A DNA stretch of 64,000 nt from Streptomyces sp. NBC_00457 (GCF_036014015.1 NZ_CP107905.1:7192001-7256000); one strand, 5' to 3'. Positions 9,701 through 19,034 are shown, numbered from the stretch's first letter. The notes: generated by a model from the letters alone, not told the origin. Numbers and translations: made by a program.

Positions 9701-9920
9701 GCTGGTCGACGGCACGCGCGTCACCCAGCCCAAATACGCGTTCTGGCTGGAGAACTACGGCTGGGGTGTGGAGAACCACGGGGTGGACCCGGACGTGGAA
9801 GTGGTCCAGCGCCCCCAGGACTACGCGGCGGGGAGAGACGTCCAACTGGACGAGGCGGTGAGGCTGGCGCTGGCCGCGCTGGAGGAGACGCCGGCGAAGG
9901 TGCCGCCGAGTCTGCCGTGA
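6723..9920 (+). CDS. Tricorn protease homologue (S41 family)
   Basis: A 1,065-residue protein, the usual length of Tricorn. The N-terminal two thirds form beta-propeller repeats (for example FTAEDDVWLAPLDGGRAWRV and RISPDGTTVAWTSTRDG). A C1 helical region, a PDZ domain (about residues 780-850, VRAGDAIVAVNGVPVDP) and the S41 C2 domain follow. Catalytic residues are visible: Ser737-His738 in GTSHAYV, nucleophile Ser959 in EFSGSDGDIV, and a Glu in WGVENHGVDPD. Tricorn is a large cytosolic oligomer that degrades peptides released by the proteasome, which Streptomyces also has. The gene stands alone. The start is a GTG with no Shine-Dalgarno sequence, and the transcript may be leaderless. Confidence 0.93.
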   Translation: MTEPASAAYLRFPHLHGDLVAFTAEDDVWLAPLDGGRAWRVSADNVPVTLPRISPDGTTVAWTSTRDGAPEVHIAPIDGGPAKRLTHWGSSRTQVRGWTPDGQVLAITTYGQANLRRSWAHAVPLDGGPSTVLPYGWVGHVAYGPSAVLLSSPMGREAAWWKRYRGGTAGKLWIDHEGDGEFVRLHEDVDGNIEYPVWAGERIAFLSDHEGVGALYSSLGDGSDLRRHTPVDGFYARHASGDGTRVVYSCAGELWVLDDLDGAEPRKLDIRLGGQRTDRQPYPVNAARWFGSASPDHTARGSAVAVRGAVHWVTHRSGPARALAAEPGVRARLPRTFRAEGEEWVVWVTDAEGDDALEFAPATGLTPGATPRRLAAGQLGRVLGLAMAPDGSRAAVASHDGRVLLVERETGEVREVDRSEDGDASGLVFSPDSAWLAWSHPGPRPLCHLKLANTTDLSVTEATPLRFQDYAPAFTLDGKHLAFLSTRAFDPVYDEHVFDLAFVVGSRPHLITLAATTPSPFGPQRHGRPFDAPDKDETPDSEGAPTTRVDLEGLADRIVPFPVEAARYSGLRAAKDGVLWLRHPVRGSLGATRANPDDPDPKSELERYDLVQRRLEHLADDADHFRVSGDGKRVLLRTDGRLKVVPSDRRAANDDESDTNITVDLGRIRQTVDPAAEWRQMYEENGRIMRDNFWRPDLGGTDWNGVLDRYRPLLDRVATHDDLVDLLWEVHGELGTSHAYVVPRGGHGSGDRQGLLGADISRHGDGSWRIDRILPSETSDPDARAPLAAPGVAVRAGDAIVAVNGVPVDPVTGPGPLLVGTAGKPVELTVSPSGGGEPRHAVVVPVADEEPLRYHAWVADRRAYVHERSGGRLGYLHVPDMQAPGWAQIHRDLRVEVAREGLVVDVRENRGGHTSQLVVEKLARRIVGWASPRGMRPYSYPEDAPRGPVVAVANEFSGSDGDIVNAAIKALGIGPVVGTRTWGGVIGIDNRYRLVDGTRVTQPKYAFWLENYGWGVENHGVDPDVEVVQRPQDYAAGRDVQLDEAVRLALAALEETPAKVPPSLP

Positions 9921-9971
9921 CCCTGCCGGGGGGCTGGGCGGGGGTGGGTCGCGCAGCCCGGCGCTGACGGG

Positions 9972-10009
9972 GTGCCGCCTGCGCCCACCCGTGCCGCCAC
10001 AGGCGGCAC
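9972..10009 (+). terminator. Hairpin with two alternative stems after the Tricorn-like gene
   Basis: GTGCCGCC (9991-9998), loop ACA, GGCGGCAC (10002-10009) is a perfect 8-bp stem. A third copy of the left arm, GTGCCGCCTG (9972-9981), can pair instead with CAGGCGGCAC (10000-10009) over 10 bp. No T-tract follows. It is probably the transcription end of the protease gene. Confidence 0.5.
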
Positions 10010-10084
10010 GACTGCCCGCAGCTTGGCGCCTCAGGCGACGATACGATGCACCCACATTCGATCAACCCGGCGTCAGGAGGCCGT

Positions 10085-10438
10085 ATGGCTGGGGAACCGC
10101 AGGACGACTGTCTGTTCTGCAAGATCGTCGAGGGGCACATCCCGGCGACGATCGTCCGAGAGACGGAGACGACCGTCGCGTTCCGTGACATCAACCCCCA
10201 GGCACCCGTTCACGTCCTGGTGATCCCCAAGGCCCACTACGCGAACGCCGCCGAACTCGCCACCGAGGCCCCGGAACTCGCCGCGGACGTACTGCGCGAG
10301 ACGAAGGCAGTCGCCGACGAGGACAAGCTGGAGAGCTACCGCATCGTCTTCAACACGGGAGCCGGCGCCGGCCAGACCGTCTTCCACGCGCACGCCCACG
10401 TCATGGGCGGTCGCGGCATGCAGTGGCCGCCCGGATAA
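10085..10438 (+). CDS. HIT family nucleotide-binding protein
   Basis: A 117-residue histidine-triad protein. The ATG at 10085 follows AGGAGG (10075-10080) at four bases and gives the normal N-terminus DDCLFCKIVEGHIPA. The signature HAHAHV (FHAHAHVMGG) is the HxHxH active site that hydrolyses purine phosphoramidates or AMP-lysine-type bonds. CxxC near the start matches the zinc-binding Hint/HinT group. It is followed after six bases by the RNase Z-like gene, so they form an operon. HIT genes commonly sit near dnaJ, rsmE and phoH in actinobacteria. Confidence 0.93.
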   Translation: MAGEPQDDCLFCKIVEGHIPATIVRETETTVAFRDINPQAPVHVLVIPKAHYANAAELATEAPELAADVLRETKAVADEDKLESYRIVFNTGAGAGQTVFHAHAHVMGGRGMQWPPG

Positions 10439-10444
10439 CTCACC

Positions 10445-11350
10445 GTGTCCGTACGTGAATTGGTGGTCCTCGGCACGGCCAGCCAGGTCCCGACCCGGCA
10501 CCGCAACCACAACGGCTATCTGCTCCGCTGGGACGGCGAGGGCATCCTGTTCGACCCGGGCGAGGGCACCCAGCGCCAGATGCTGCGCGCCGGGGCCGCC
10601 GCGCACGACCTGAACCGGATCTGCGTCACCCACTTCCACGGCGATCACTCCCTGGGCCTCGCCGGTGTCATCCAGCGCATCAACCTCGACCAGGTGCCGC
10701 ACGAGATCACCGCCCACTACCCGAAGTCGGGCCAGCGTTTCTTCGACCGGCTGCGGTACGCCACCGCCTACCGGGAGACGGTCCAGATCACCCAGGCACC
10801 CGTGACCGCCGACGGGGCGCTCGCCACCACCCCCGCCTACACCCTGGAAGCCCGCAAGCTCTCCCACCCCGTCGAGTCGTACGGCTACCGTCTCGTCGAG
10901 CCCGACGGGCGGCGGATGCTCCCCGACCGGCTCGCCGCGCACGGCATCAAGGGCCCGGACGTGGGCCGCATCCAGCGCGAGGGCGTTCTCGGCGGCGTCA
11001 CGCTGGAGGACGTCAGCGAGGTCCGGCGCGGACAGCGGTTCGCGTTCGTCATGGACACCCGGCTGTGCGACGGGGCGTACGCCCTCGCCGAGGGCTGCGA
11101 CATGCTCGTCATCGAGTCCACGTTCCTCGACGAGGACGAGCAACTCGCCGTAGAACACGGTCACTTGACGGCCAGTCAGGCGGCACGGGTGGCGAAGGAG
11201 GGGGGCGTACGGCATCTCGTGCTCACCCACTTCAGCCAGCGGTACACCGAGCCCGACGAGTTCGAGCGGCAGGCGCGGGCCGCCGGGTTCGAGGGGGAGC
11301 TGACCGTGGCGCACGATCTGCTGAGGGTGCCGGTTCCGAAACGGCGATAA
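10445..11350 (+). CDS. rnz: Ribonuclease Z-like MBL-fold protein
   Basis: A 301-residue RNase Z-type metallo-beta-lactamase protein starting at GTG 10445. Features: an N-terminal [19 protein letters not shown], the zinc motif [13 protein letters not shown] (HxHxDH), [17 protein letters not shown] for the bridging aspartate, and VLTHFSQRY with the final histidine. The HST/exosite region ([17 protein letters not shown]) follows the tRNase Z pattern. The expected job is endonucleolytic removal of tRNA 3' trailers. It belongs to an operon with the HIT gene. Confidence 0.9.
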   Translation: MSVRELVVLGTASQVPTRHRNHNGYLLRWDGEGILFDPGEGTQRQMLRAGAAAHDLNRICVTHFHGDHSLGLAGVIQRINLDQVPHEITAHYPKSGQRFFDRLRYATAYRETVQITQAPVTADGALATTPAYTLEARKLSHPVESYGYRLVEPDGRRMLPDRLAAHGIKGPDVGRIQREGVLGGVTLEDVSEVRRGQRFAFVMDTRLCDGAYALAEGCDMLVIESTFLDEDEQLAVEHGHLTASQAARVAKEGGVRHLVLTHFSQRYTEPDEFERQARAAGFEGELTVAHDLLRVPVPKRR

Positions 11351-11358
11351 AACGCCCG

Positions 11359-11364
11359 TACGAT
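11359..11364 (+). promoter_or_regulatory. Candidate -10 box for a leaderless deaminase gene
   Basis: TACGAT ends six bases before the ATG at 11371, and no Shine-Dalgarno sequence is visible. The only -35-like element is TTCCGA (11334-11339), at a long 19-base spacing. The arrangement suggests a leaderless transcript that starts within the end of the RNase Z operon. Confidence 0.35.
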
Positions 11365-11370
11365 ATTTCG

Positions 11371-12363
11371 ATGCCCCTCCCCACAGCAGAACTGCACCTC
11401 CATATCGAAGGCACACTCGAGCCCGAGCTGGCCTTCGAGCTCGCCGCGCGCAACGGCGTCGAGCTGCCGTACGCCGACACGGACCAGCTCCGCAAGGCGT
11501 ACCAGTTTGAGGACCTCCAGTCCTTTCTGAACCTGTACTACGAGCTCATGGCCGTTCTGCGGACCGAGCGGGACTTCGAAGATCTCGCCGACGCCTACCT
11601 CGCGCGTGCCGCCTCGCAGGGTGTGCGGCACGCGGAGATCTTCTTCGACCCGCAGGCGCACATCGCGCGGGGCGTGGGCATGGGCACGGTCGTCGAGGGG
11701 CTGTGGCGGGCGCTGGGCAGCAGCGAGCGGAACCATGGCATCTCCACGCAGCTGATCATGTGCTTCCTGCGCGACGATTCCGCCGAGTCGGCGATGGCGA
11801 CGCTGGAGGCCGCGAAGCCGTATCTCGACCGCATCGTGGGGATCGGGCTGGACTCCGCCGAGGTCGGGCATCCGCCGGTGAAGTTCCGCGAGGTGTATGA
11901 GGCGGCGGCGGAGCTGGGGCTGCGGCGCGTCGCGCATGCGGGGGAGGAGGGACCGCCGGAGTACATCACCGAGGCGCTGGACGTGCTGGGCGTCGAGCGG
12001 ATCGACCATGGGCTGCGGTGTATGGAGGACCCGGTCCTCGTCGAGCGGCTGGTGCGGGAGCGTGTGCCGCTGACTTTGTGCCCGCTCTCCAATGTCCGGT
12101 TGCGTGCGGTGGGTGTTCTTGCCGAGCATCCGTTGCCGGCGATGCTTGATGCGGGGCTGTTGTGCACGGTGAACTCTGACGATCCGGCTTACTTCGGCGG
12201 GTACGTCGGGGACAACTTCGATGCGGTGCGGTTGGCGCTGGGGCTTGGGGAGGATCGGTTGCGGGAGTTGGCGCGTAACTCGTTTCTCGCGGCGTTTCTG
12301 GAGCACGATGAGGAGCGGCGGGCGGGGTATCTCGCGGAGGTCGCGGCGTACGAGTTCGGTTGA
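11371..12363 (+). CDS. Adenine deaminase-like protein (adenosine deaminase superfamily)
   Basis: A 330-residue zinc amidohydrolase of the A_deaminase family. Zinc/catalytic motifs: ELHLHIEGTLEPE, HAGEEGPPEYI, ERIDHGLRCMED and TVNSDDPAYFGGYVGDNF. The start, HIEGTLEPELAFELAARN, the EIFFDPQAHIARG segment and the SDDPAYFGGYV ending closely resemble the bacterial and fungal adenine deaminase branch (Aah1-type) more than classical adenosine deaminase, which usually has NTDDP and lacks the YFGGY run. I therefore infer adenine to hypoxanthine plus ammonia, in purine salvage. General annotation would say adenosine deaminase. A palindromic repeat follows the stop. Confidence 0.85.
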   Translation: MPLPTAELHLHIEGTLEPELAFELAARNGVELPYADTDQLRKAYQFEDLQSFLNLYYELMAVLRTERDFEDLADAYLARAASQGVRHAEIFFDPQAHIARGVGMGTVVEGLWRALGSSERNHGISTQLIMCFLRDDSAESAMATLEAAKPYLDRIVGIGLDSAEVGHPPVKFREVYEAAAELGLRRVAHAGEEGPPEYITEALDVLGVERIDHGLRCMEDPVLVERLVRERVPLTLCPLSNVRLRAVGVLAEHPLPAMLDAGLLCTVNSDDPAYFGGYVGDNFDAVRLALGLGEDRLRELARNSFLAAFLEHDEERRAGYLAEVAAYEFG

Positions 12364-12380
12364 GCGGGGTGGTTTGTCGC

Positions 12381-12434
12381 CTGCGGGCCGGTGGGGGCTG
12401 GTCGCGCAGTTCCCCGCGCCCCTGAAGGGGCGCT
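12381..12434 (+). repeat. Dispersed palindromic repeat, short form, copy B
   Basis: It contains the block GGGGGCTGGTCGCGCAGTT and the hairpin GCGCCCC (12416-12422), loop TGAA, GGGGCGC (12427-12433). It lies between the deaminase stop and the glucarate dehydratase-like start and may end the deaminase transcript. Confidence 0.85.
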
Positions 12435-12470
12435 GTAGTCCTGCTGATTCGACTTCGTAGGAGCCTCTCT

Positions 12471-13811
12471 GTGGACCTCTCCATTACCGACGTGCGCCTT
12501 ACCCCTGTCCTCGTTGCCGATCCGCCTCTGCTGAATACCCAGGGTGTCCATCAGCCGTACACGCCCCGGTTGATCGTCGAGGTCGTGACCGATGACGGGG
12601 TCGTGGGGGTCGGTGAGACGTACGGCGACACCAAGTACCTGGAGCTGGCGCGGCCCTTCGCCGCGAAGCTGATCGGGCGTCAAGTCTCCGATCTGAACGA
12701 GCTGTTCACGGTCGCCGACGAGGTTGCCGTCGATCAGTCGCGGGTTTCCGGTCAGGTCGACGTGGGTGGGCTGCGTGGTGTTCAGACCGCGGACAAGTTG
12801 CGGTTGTCCGTCGTCTCCGGGTTCGAGGTGGCCTGCCTGGACGCGCTCGGCAAGGCGGTCGGGCTGCCGGTGCATGCGTTGCTCGGCGGCAAGGTGCGGG
12901 ACGCGGTGGAGTACAGCGCGTACCTGTTCTACAGGTGGGCCGATCATCCGGAGGGTGTGGCCTGTGAGAAGGACGACTGGGGTGCCGCCGTCGATCCGGC
13001 CGGGGTGGTCGCGCAGGCGCGGGTGTTCAAGGAGCGGTACGGGTTCACGTCCTTCAAGCTCAAGGGGGGTGTCTTTCCGCCGGAGGAGGAGATCGCCGCC
13101 GTACGGGCGCTGGCGGAGGCGTTTCCCGGGCATCCGCTGCGTCTTGACCCCAACGGGGCCTGGTCCGTGGCTACTTCGCTGACCGTGGCGGAGGAGGTGG
13201 GGGACGTCCTGGAGTATCTGGAGGATCCCACGCTGGGTACGTCCGCGATGGCCGAGGTCGCCGCCGGATTGAAAGGGGCGGCGCGAAGCGCCTCGGACAA
13301 GGGCGGTGGTGGGCGACGGGCGGGCGTGCCGCTCGCCACCAACATGTGCGTGACGACGTTCGGTGAGATCAAGGAGGCGTTCGCGAAGGATGCCGTGCAG
13401 GTCGTCCTCTCCGATCACCATTACTGGGGCGGGCTGCGGAACACGCAGCAACTCGCCGCGATCTGCCGGACGTTCGGCGTCGGGGTGTCCATGCACTCCA
13501 ACACCCACCTGGGGATCAGCCTCGCCGCGATGACACACGTGGCCTCGACGGTCCCGGGCCTCCACCACGCCTGCGACTCCCACTACCCCTGGCAGTCGGA
13601 GGACGTGCTCACCGAGCGGCTGACTTTCGAGGGCGGCAAGGTGGCCGTCCGTGACGCCCCCGGCCTCGGAGTCGAGCTCGACCGCGACAAGCTGCGGTTC
13701 CTGCACCAGCGGTGGCTGGATGACGACGGCGCGCTGCGGGAGCGCGACGACGCGGCCGCCATGCGCATCGCCGACCCGGGCTGGGTCACCCCGGCGGTCC
13801 CTCGCTGGTAA
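12471..13811 (+). CDS. Glucarate dehydratase-like enolase superfamily protein
   Basis: A 446-residue member of the mandelate racemase/enolase superfamily beginning at GTG 12471. The capping domain is followed by a TIM barrel with FKLKGG (the KxK base), RLDPNGAW and LEDPT (metal ligands) and later VSMHSNTHLGIS (catalytic His and Asn). The pattern HYWGG..NTQQL and the DSHYPWQ segment fit glucarate dehydratase. That enzyme converts D-glucarate to 5-keto-4-deoxyglucarate in sugar-acid catabolism. Between MAEVAAG and GVPLATNM lies an extra low-complexity stretch of roughly 15-18 residues (codons about 13267-13326) that the family normally lacks. It may be a surface loop or may impair activity. Confidence 0.82.
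   Translation: MDLSITDVRLTPVLVADPPLLNTQGVHQPYTPRLIVEVVTDDGVVGVGETYGDTKYLELARPFAAKLIGRQVSDLNELFTVADEVAVDQSRVSGQVDVGGLRGVQTADKLRLSVVSGFEVACLDALGKAVGLPVHALLGGKVRDAVEYSAYLFYRWADHPEGVACEKDDWGAAVDPAGVVAQARVFKERYGFTSFKLKGGVFPPEEEIAAVRALAEAFPGHPLRLDPNGAWSVATSLTVAEEVGDVLEYLEDPTLGTSAMAEVAAGLKGAARSASDKGGGGRRAGVPLATNMCVTTFGEIKEAFAKDAVQVVLSDHHYWGGLRNTQQLAAICRTFGVGVSMHSNTHLGISLAAMTHVASTVPGLHHACDSHYPWQSEDVLTERLTFEGGKVAVRDAPGLGVELDRDKLRFLHQRWLDDDGALRERDDAAAMRIADPGWVTPAVPRW
13267..13326 (+). repeat. Palindrome-containing in-frame insertion in the glucarate dehydratase-like gene
   Basis: The insertion carries the inverted repeat GGCGC, GAA, GCGCC (13280-13292) followed by a Gly/Arg-rich run (DKGGGGRRAG). It interrupts the family-conserved passage from the fourth barrel segment to PLATNMCV. 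It reads in frame and looks like a short GC-rich palindromic element rather than native barrel sequence. Confidence 0.45.
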
Positions 13812-14034
13812 GCGTGCCGCCGGTGCGGGGCGGGGGACGAAATGACCGGATCCGTACGCGGCCGGCGAAGGCTCCCACGGTCACGGCGTCCGAGGTGACG
13901 CGGGGTGCCGTCCGCGCCGTACGGCCGGGACCTGCGGCGGGTCTGCGCGGGGCGGTGGCTGACGGTGAGCGACGGCGCGGTGTCAGTGGTGTGAGGCACA
14001 CTGGCCTGATCCGCACCATGCCAGGGAGCTCACC

Positions 14035-15147
14035 GTGATCGTGTTCAACGGAGAGGGACACCGCTGCCAGGCCCAGGTCGACCCCCTGGGGCCCCTGCGC
14101 AGGTCAGACGACCCGCCCTGGGACGTGTACCTCACCGGCACCGTCTTCCTCGACATCATCTTCACCGGCCTCGACTCGGCGCCCGTGCGGGGCACCGAGT
14201 CGTGGGCCAGCGGGATGGGCTCCAGCCCCGGCGGCGTCGCCAACATGGCGACCGCGCTGGCCCGGCTGGGCCTGAGGACGTCCCTGGCCGCGGCCTTCGG
14301 TGACGACCACTACGGCGAGTACTGCTGGGACGCCCTGGCGCACGGCGAGGGCATCGACCTCTCCCTGGCACGCACCGTGCCCGGCTGGCACTCGCCGGTC
14401 ACCGTCTCCATGGCGTACGAGGGCGAGCGCACGATGGTCTCCCACGGCCACGAGCCGCCGCCGGAGGAGCCCGCGCCGGACTGTCCGCCCCGCGCGCGTG
14501 CCGCGATCGCCTCGCTCACCCCGGGCAGACCCGCCCACTGGGTCGCCCAGGCCGCGGGCAAGGGCGCCCGGATCTTCGCCGACGTCGGGTGGGACGACAC
14601 CGGTGCCTGGGATCTGGCGGGGCTGACCGATCTCAAGTACTGCGAGGCGTTCCTGCCGAACGCCGAGGAGGCCATGCGCTACACCGGCGCCACCTGCCCG
14701 CGCGCCGCCGCCCACGCCCTCACCGAGCATGTGCCGGTCGCCGTCGTCACCCTCGGCAAGGAGGGCGCGTACGCCGTGGACCGGCGTACCGGCGAGACCG
14801 CGGAGGTGCCCGCGATCGCCGTGGAGGCCCTCGATCCGACCGGCGCCGGGGACGTCTTCGTGGCCGGCTTCGTCACCGGCACCCTGGCCGGCTGGCCCCT
14901 CGCCGACCGCCTCGCCTTCGCCGGCCTCACCGCCGCCCTCTCCGTCCAGGAATTCGGCGGCTCCCTCTCGGCCCCCGGCTGGGCCGAGATCGCCACGTGG
15001 TGGCGCGAGGTGCAGTCCCTGGAGGGACAGGACCAGGCGGCGCTCCAGCGGTACGCGTTCCTTCAGTCCCTGGTCCCGGAGGCATCGACCCGCCCTTGGC
15101 CCCTGGCCCGCGCGGTCCCGACGATCGGCTTCCGAAGGTCTGCCTGA
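14035..15147 (+). CDS. PfkB-family carbohydrate kinase
   Basis: A 370-residue ribokinase-fold sugar kinase. The GTG at 14035 follows AGGGAG at a good distance. The N-terminal signature is SSPGGVANMATALARLG, and the C-terminal PfkB signature is DPTGAGDVFVAGFVTG, with Asp of GAGD as catalytic base. An extra N-terminal 35 residues (MIVFNGEGHRCQAQ) precede the first strand YLTGTVFLDIIFTGL. The sugar substrate is unknown. It converges with era, separated by 23 bases that contain a tandem duplication of the gene end. The 223 bases upstream hold no gene. Confidence 0.88.
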   Translation: MIVFNGEGHRCQAQVDPLGPLRRSDDPPWDVYLTGTVFLDIIFTGLDSAPVRGTESWASGMGSSPGGVANMATALARLGLRTSLAAAFGDDHYGEYCWDALAHGEGIDLSLARTVPGWHSPVTVSMAYEGERTMVSHGHEPPPEEPAPDCPPRARAAIASLTPGRPAHWVAQAAGKGARIFADVGWDDTGAWDLAGLTDLKYCEAFLPNAEEAMRYTGATCPRAAAHALTEHVPVAVVTLGKEGAYAVDRRTGETAEVPAIAVEALDPTGAGDVFVAGFVTGTLAGWPLADRLAFAGLTAALSVQEFGGSLSAPGWAEIATWWREVQSLEGQDQAALQRYAFLQSLVPEASTRPWPLARAVPTIGFRRSA

Positions 15148-15173
15148 AAGCTCATGGTCTGCCTGAAAGCTCA
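15137..15173 (+). repeat. Tandem duplication spanning two convergent stop codons
   Basis: An 18-base unit, GGTCTGCCTGAAAGCTCA, occurs at 15137-15154 and again at 15156-15173. The first copy contains the PfkB stop (TGA 15145-15147) and the second ends on the era stop (complement of 15171-15173). It is a recent-looking tandem duplication at a convergent gene junction. Confidence 0.85.
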
Positions 15174-16130
15174 GAAGCCGAGCTTGCGCAGCTGCTTCGG
15201 ATCGCGCTGCCAGTCCTTCGCCACCTTCACATGCAGGTCCAGGTAGACCGGGGTACCGAGCAGCGCCTCGATCTGTTTGCGGCTCTTGATGCCGACTTCC
15301 TTCAGGCGCTTGCCCTTGGGGCCGATGATGATGCCCTTCTGGCTGGGGCGCTCGATGTAGACGAAGGCGTGGATGTCGAGGAGGGGCTTGTCGGCGGGGC
15401 GGTCCTCGCGGGGGAGCATCTCCTCGACGACGACCGCGATGGAGTGCGGGAGTTCGTCGCGGACGCCCTCCAGCGCGGCCTCGCGGATCAGTTCCGCGAT
15501 CATGACCTGCTCGGGCTCGTCGGTGAGGTCACCCTCGGGGTAGAGGGCGGGGCCCTCCGGCAGGAGCGGGACGAGCAGGTCGGCCAGCAGGTCCACCTGC
15601 TGGTCCTTGACCGCGGACACCGGCACGATCTCCGCCCACTCGAAGCCGAGCTCCTTGCCGAGCTGGTCGATCGCGATCAGCTGCTCGGCGAGGGTCTTGG
15701 AGTCGACGAGGTCCGTCTTCGTGACGATGGCGACCTTCGGGGTCTTCTTGATCCCGGCCAGCTCCTTGGCGATGAAGCGGTCACCGGGGCCGAGCTTCTC
15801 GTTCGCCGGCAGACAGAAGCCGATCACGTCGACCTCGGCCCAGGTGGTGCGTACGACGTCGTTGAGCCGCTGGCCGAGCAGCGTGCGCGGCTTGTGCAGC
15901 CCAGGGGTGTCGACCAGGATCAGCTGGGCGTCCTCCCGGTGCACGATGCCCCTTACCGTGTGCCGCGTGGTCTGCGGCTGGTTCGCGGTGATCGCGACCT
16001 TCTGGCCGACCAGAGCGTTCGTAAGGGTGGACTTGCCCGCATTCGGGCGGCCCACGAAGCAGGCGAAGCCGGCGCGATGGGTGGCCTCGGACGGCTCGGA
16101 TGACTTGATACGCACGCTCATGGCGCCCAT
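15171..16130 (-). CDS. era: GTPase Era
   Basis: A 319-residue ribosome-assembly GTPase. G1 is GRPNAGKST, the switch includes QPQTTRH, G3 is DTPGLHKP and G4 is TKTD. A C-terminal KH domain with QKGIIIGPKGKRLKEVG follows. Era binds the 3' end of 16S rRNA and helps mature the 30S subunit. The first ATG (16130) gives MGAMSVRIK, and MSVRIK at 16121 is equally possible. In many bacteria era directly follows phoH, ybeY and a cytidine deaminase gene. Here those genes are present 3.6 kb upstream on the same strand but separated by the WxL and P-II genes. Confidence 0.96.
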   Translation of the reverse strand: MGAMSVRIKSSEPSEATHRAGFACFVGRPNAGKSTLTNALVGQKVAITANQPQTTRHTVRGIVHREDAQLILVDTPGLHKPRTLLGQRLNDVVRTTWAEVDVIGFCLPANEKLGPGDRFIAKELAGIKKTPKVAIVTKTDLVDSKTLAEQLIAIDQLGKELGFEWAEIVPVSAVKDQQVDLLADLLVPLLPEGPALYPEGDLTDEPEQVMIAELIREAALEGVRDELPHSIAVVVEEMLPREDRPADKPLLDIHAFVYIERPSQKGIIIGPKGKRLKEVGIKSRKQIEALLGTPVYLDLHVKVAKDWQRDPKQLRKLGF

Positions 16131-16139
16131 TCTCCCTGA

Positions 16140-17535
<1,396 letters not shown>

Positions 17536-17590
17536 GGGTGCGGACCCCCACGTGGATGAGGTGAACGGGCGGGTGCGGACGCCCGTACGG

Positions 17591-18910
17591 TCAGCTGAGC
17601 GTGAGGGTGAGCACTCCGGCGTACGAGCCCGGAGGCGTGAACGCCGGTACGTCCAGGGAGAGCCCGGCGTCGACGGTGAACTCACCGCCGGTGAGCGTGC
17701 CGTTGGCCGTGGACGCCAGGGTCGCGCCCGAACTGCCGACCACGCCGGACGAACCGGTCTGGCACGTGCTCGGGCTGCCCGCCTTGGTGGCGCAGGCGGG
17801 GGTCCACTTCAGCTTCCCGGCGTCGATCTTGGCGCCGGGCCCGGTGAAGTCGGTGACCTTGCCGGTGAGGGACCATCCTGCGGGCCCGCCCCGGAAGTCC
17901 TCGACGGTGACGGTCTGCAGCGAGCCCGTCGACGCCCCGCCCTCGCCGAAGTCCACCGCCGACAGCCGTACGGAGTCCCCGGCCTGGGACATGGACAGCG
18001 TCCCCGCCTTCACGGTCGTCGTCAGCTTCTGGCTTCCGTCGGGCACGGGTGTGTCGTCATTGACGACGTACGCGGCGGGCCCGGCCCCCTTCTCCGCGCT
18101 CCACGTACTCCCCTCGTACGCCACCACACCGGTCGTGGTCTTGTCGTTGACGACGAGCGAGCCGCTGAAGGAGCCGTTCGCTCCGGTGGTGACGGTGGCC
18201 GTGTCCGCTGTTTGGGTCGAGCCGGACCGCCCGGCCAGCGTGACGGTCGCCCCCGGCGTGAAGTCGCTGCCGCTGACGGTGACGCTGTCACCCGGGTTGC
18301 CGGAGGCCGAACTCAGCGAGATGGCACGGTTGTTGGTGGGGTTGCCGTCCGTCGCGGTGATGGTCTCGGAGACCGGCGCGGGCGGGGTGATCACCGTGCA
18401 GGGCGTGTCCAGTTCGAGGATGTAGCTGGTGTGGATGTTGTAGTCGCCGGGCGAGAGCGTGATCGACCCCGGCGCGGTGACTCTGAAGGTGCCGGTCATG
18501 GAGAACGACGGGAAGGGGCCGTTGCCCGGCACCGGGTCGTTCTTCTTCGGCCCGGCGACGGTCACGTCACCGGTCTGTGCTCCGCCGAGGGTGACTTTGC
18601 CGGTGGGCGTCATGATGTCGGCCGGCAGGGCGATGGCGGTGGGGTTGTTGGCGGCGGGCTTGACGACCGTGTATGTGACGGTGACGGTGTCGCCGACCTT
18701 CGGACTGGCGTTGTCCACCGCGACACTGGCCGTGGTGGTGCCGTCGATCGGCGGGATGCCCGCGATGTCGGGCGGTATGCAGTGCGTGGCGAAGTCCACG
18801 TTCGTGGGCGCGGCGCCGGCCGGACAGGCCAGTGCGCCACCCCCGGTGACCGCGAGCGCGGTCACCCCGAGCAGCGATGACCAGCGGCGTCTTCGGGCTC
18901 TCGTAGCCAT
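17591..18910 (-). CDS. Secreted WxL-domain-like surface protein
   Basis: A 439-residue secreted protein. ATG 18910 follows AGGAGG and begins a twin-arginine-like or Sec signal (MATRARRRRWSSLLGVTALA). Two Ig-like beta domains follow, the second in SGNPGDSVTVSGSDFTPGAT. The C-terminal 170 residues resemble the WxL domain: LSMSQAGDSVRLSAVDFG, then GPAGWSLTGKVTDFTGPG with Trp346-Ser-Leu as the WxL motif, ending SYAGVLTLTLS. WxL domains are known to bind peptidoglycan non-covalently in Firmicutes. With the DUF916 protein downstream and the small secreted protein upstream, it forms a three-gene surface cluster. Confidence 0.8.
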   Translation of the reverse strand: MATRARRRRWSSLLGVTALAVTGGGALACPAGAAPTNVDFATHCIPPDIAGIPPIDGTTTASVAVDNASPKVGDTVTVTYTVVKPAANNPTAIALPADIMTPTGKVTLGGAQTGDVTVAGPKKNDPVPGNGPFPSFSMTGTFRVTAPGSITLSPGDYNIHTSYILELDTPCTVITPPAPVSETITATDGNPTNNRAISLSSASGNPGDSVTVSGSDFTPGATVTLAGRSGSTQTADTATVTTGANGSFSGSLVVNDKTTTGVVAYEGSTWSAEKGAGPAAYVVNDDTPVPDGSQKLTTTVKAGTLSMSQAGDSVRLSAVDFGEGGASTGSLQTVTVEDFRGGPAGWSLTGKVTDFTGPGAKIDAGKLKWTPACATKAGSPSTCQTGSSGVVGSSGATLASTANGTLTGGEFTVDAGLSLDVPAFTPPGSYAGVLTLTLS

Positions 18911-19034
18911 GGGTGCCCCCTCCTGAGCGATGGCTGAGGACGCGGGCGCGGCTGCTGAACTCCCGCGCCCGCTGGGGGCATTGATGTGGGGATCGCGTGA
19001 GAAGTCAATGGAGATGCCGAAAAGGACTGATGGA

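Noticed and set aside
6993..10055. A 1,020-codon open frame antisense to the Tricorn-like gene
   Set aside because: The composition is that of a shadow frame and the sense gene has all catalytic residues.
13812..14034. Possible gene in the 223-base gap before the PfkB kinase
   Set aside because: Short frames on both strands have no ribosome site and no similarity. I see nothing there beyond the kinase Shine-Dalgarno sequence.
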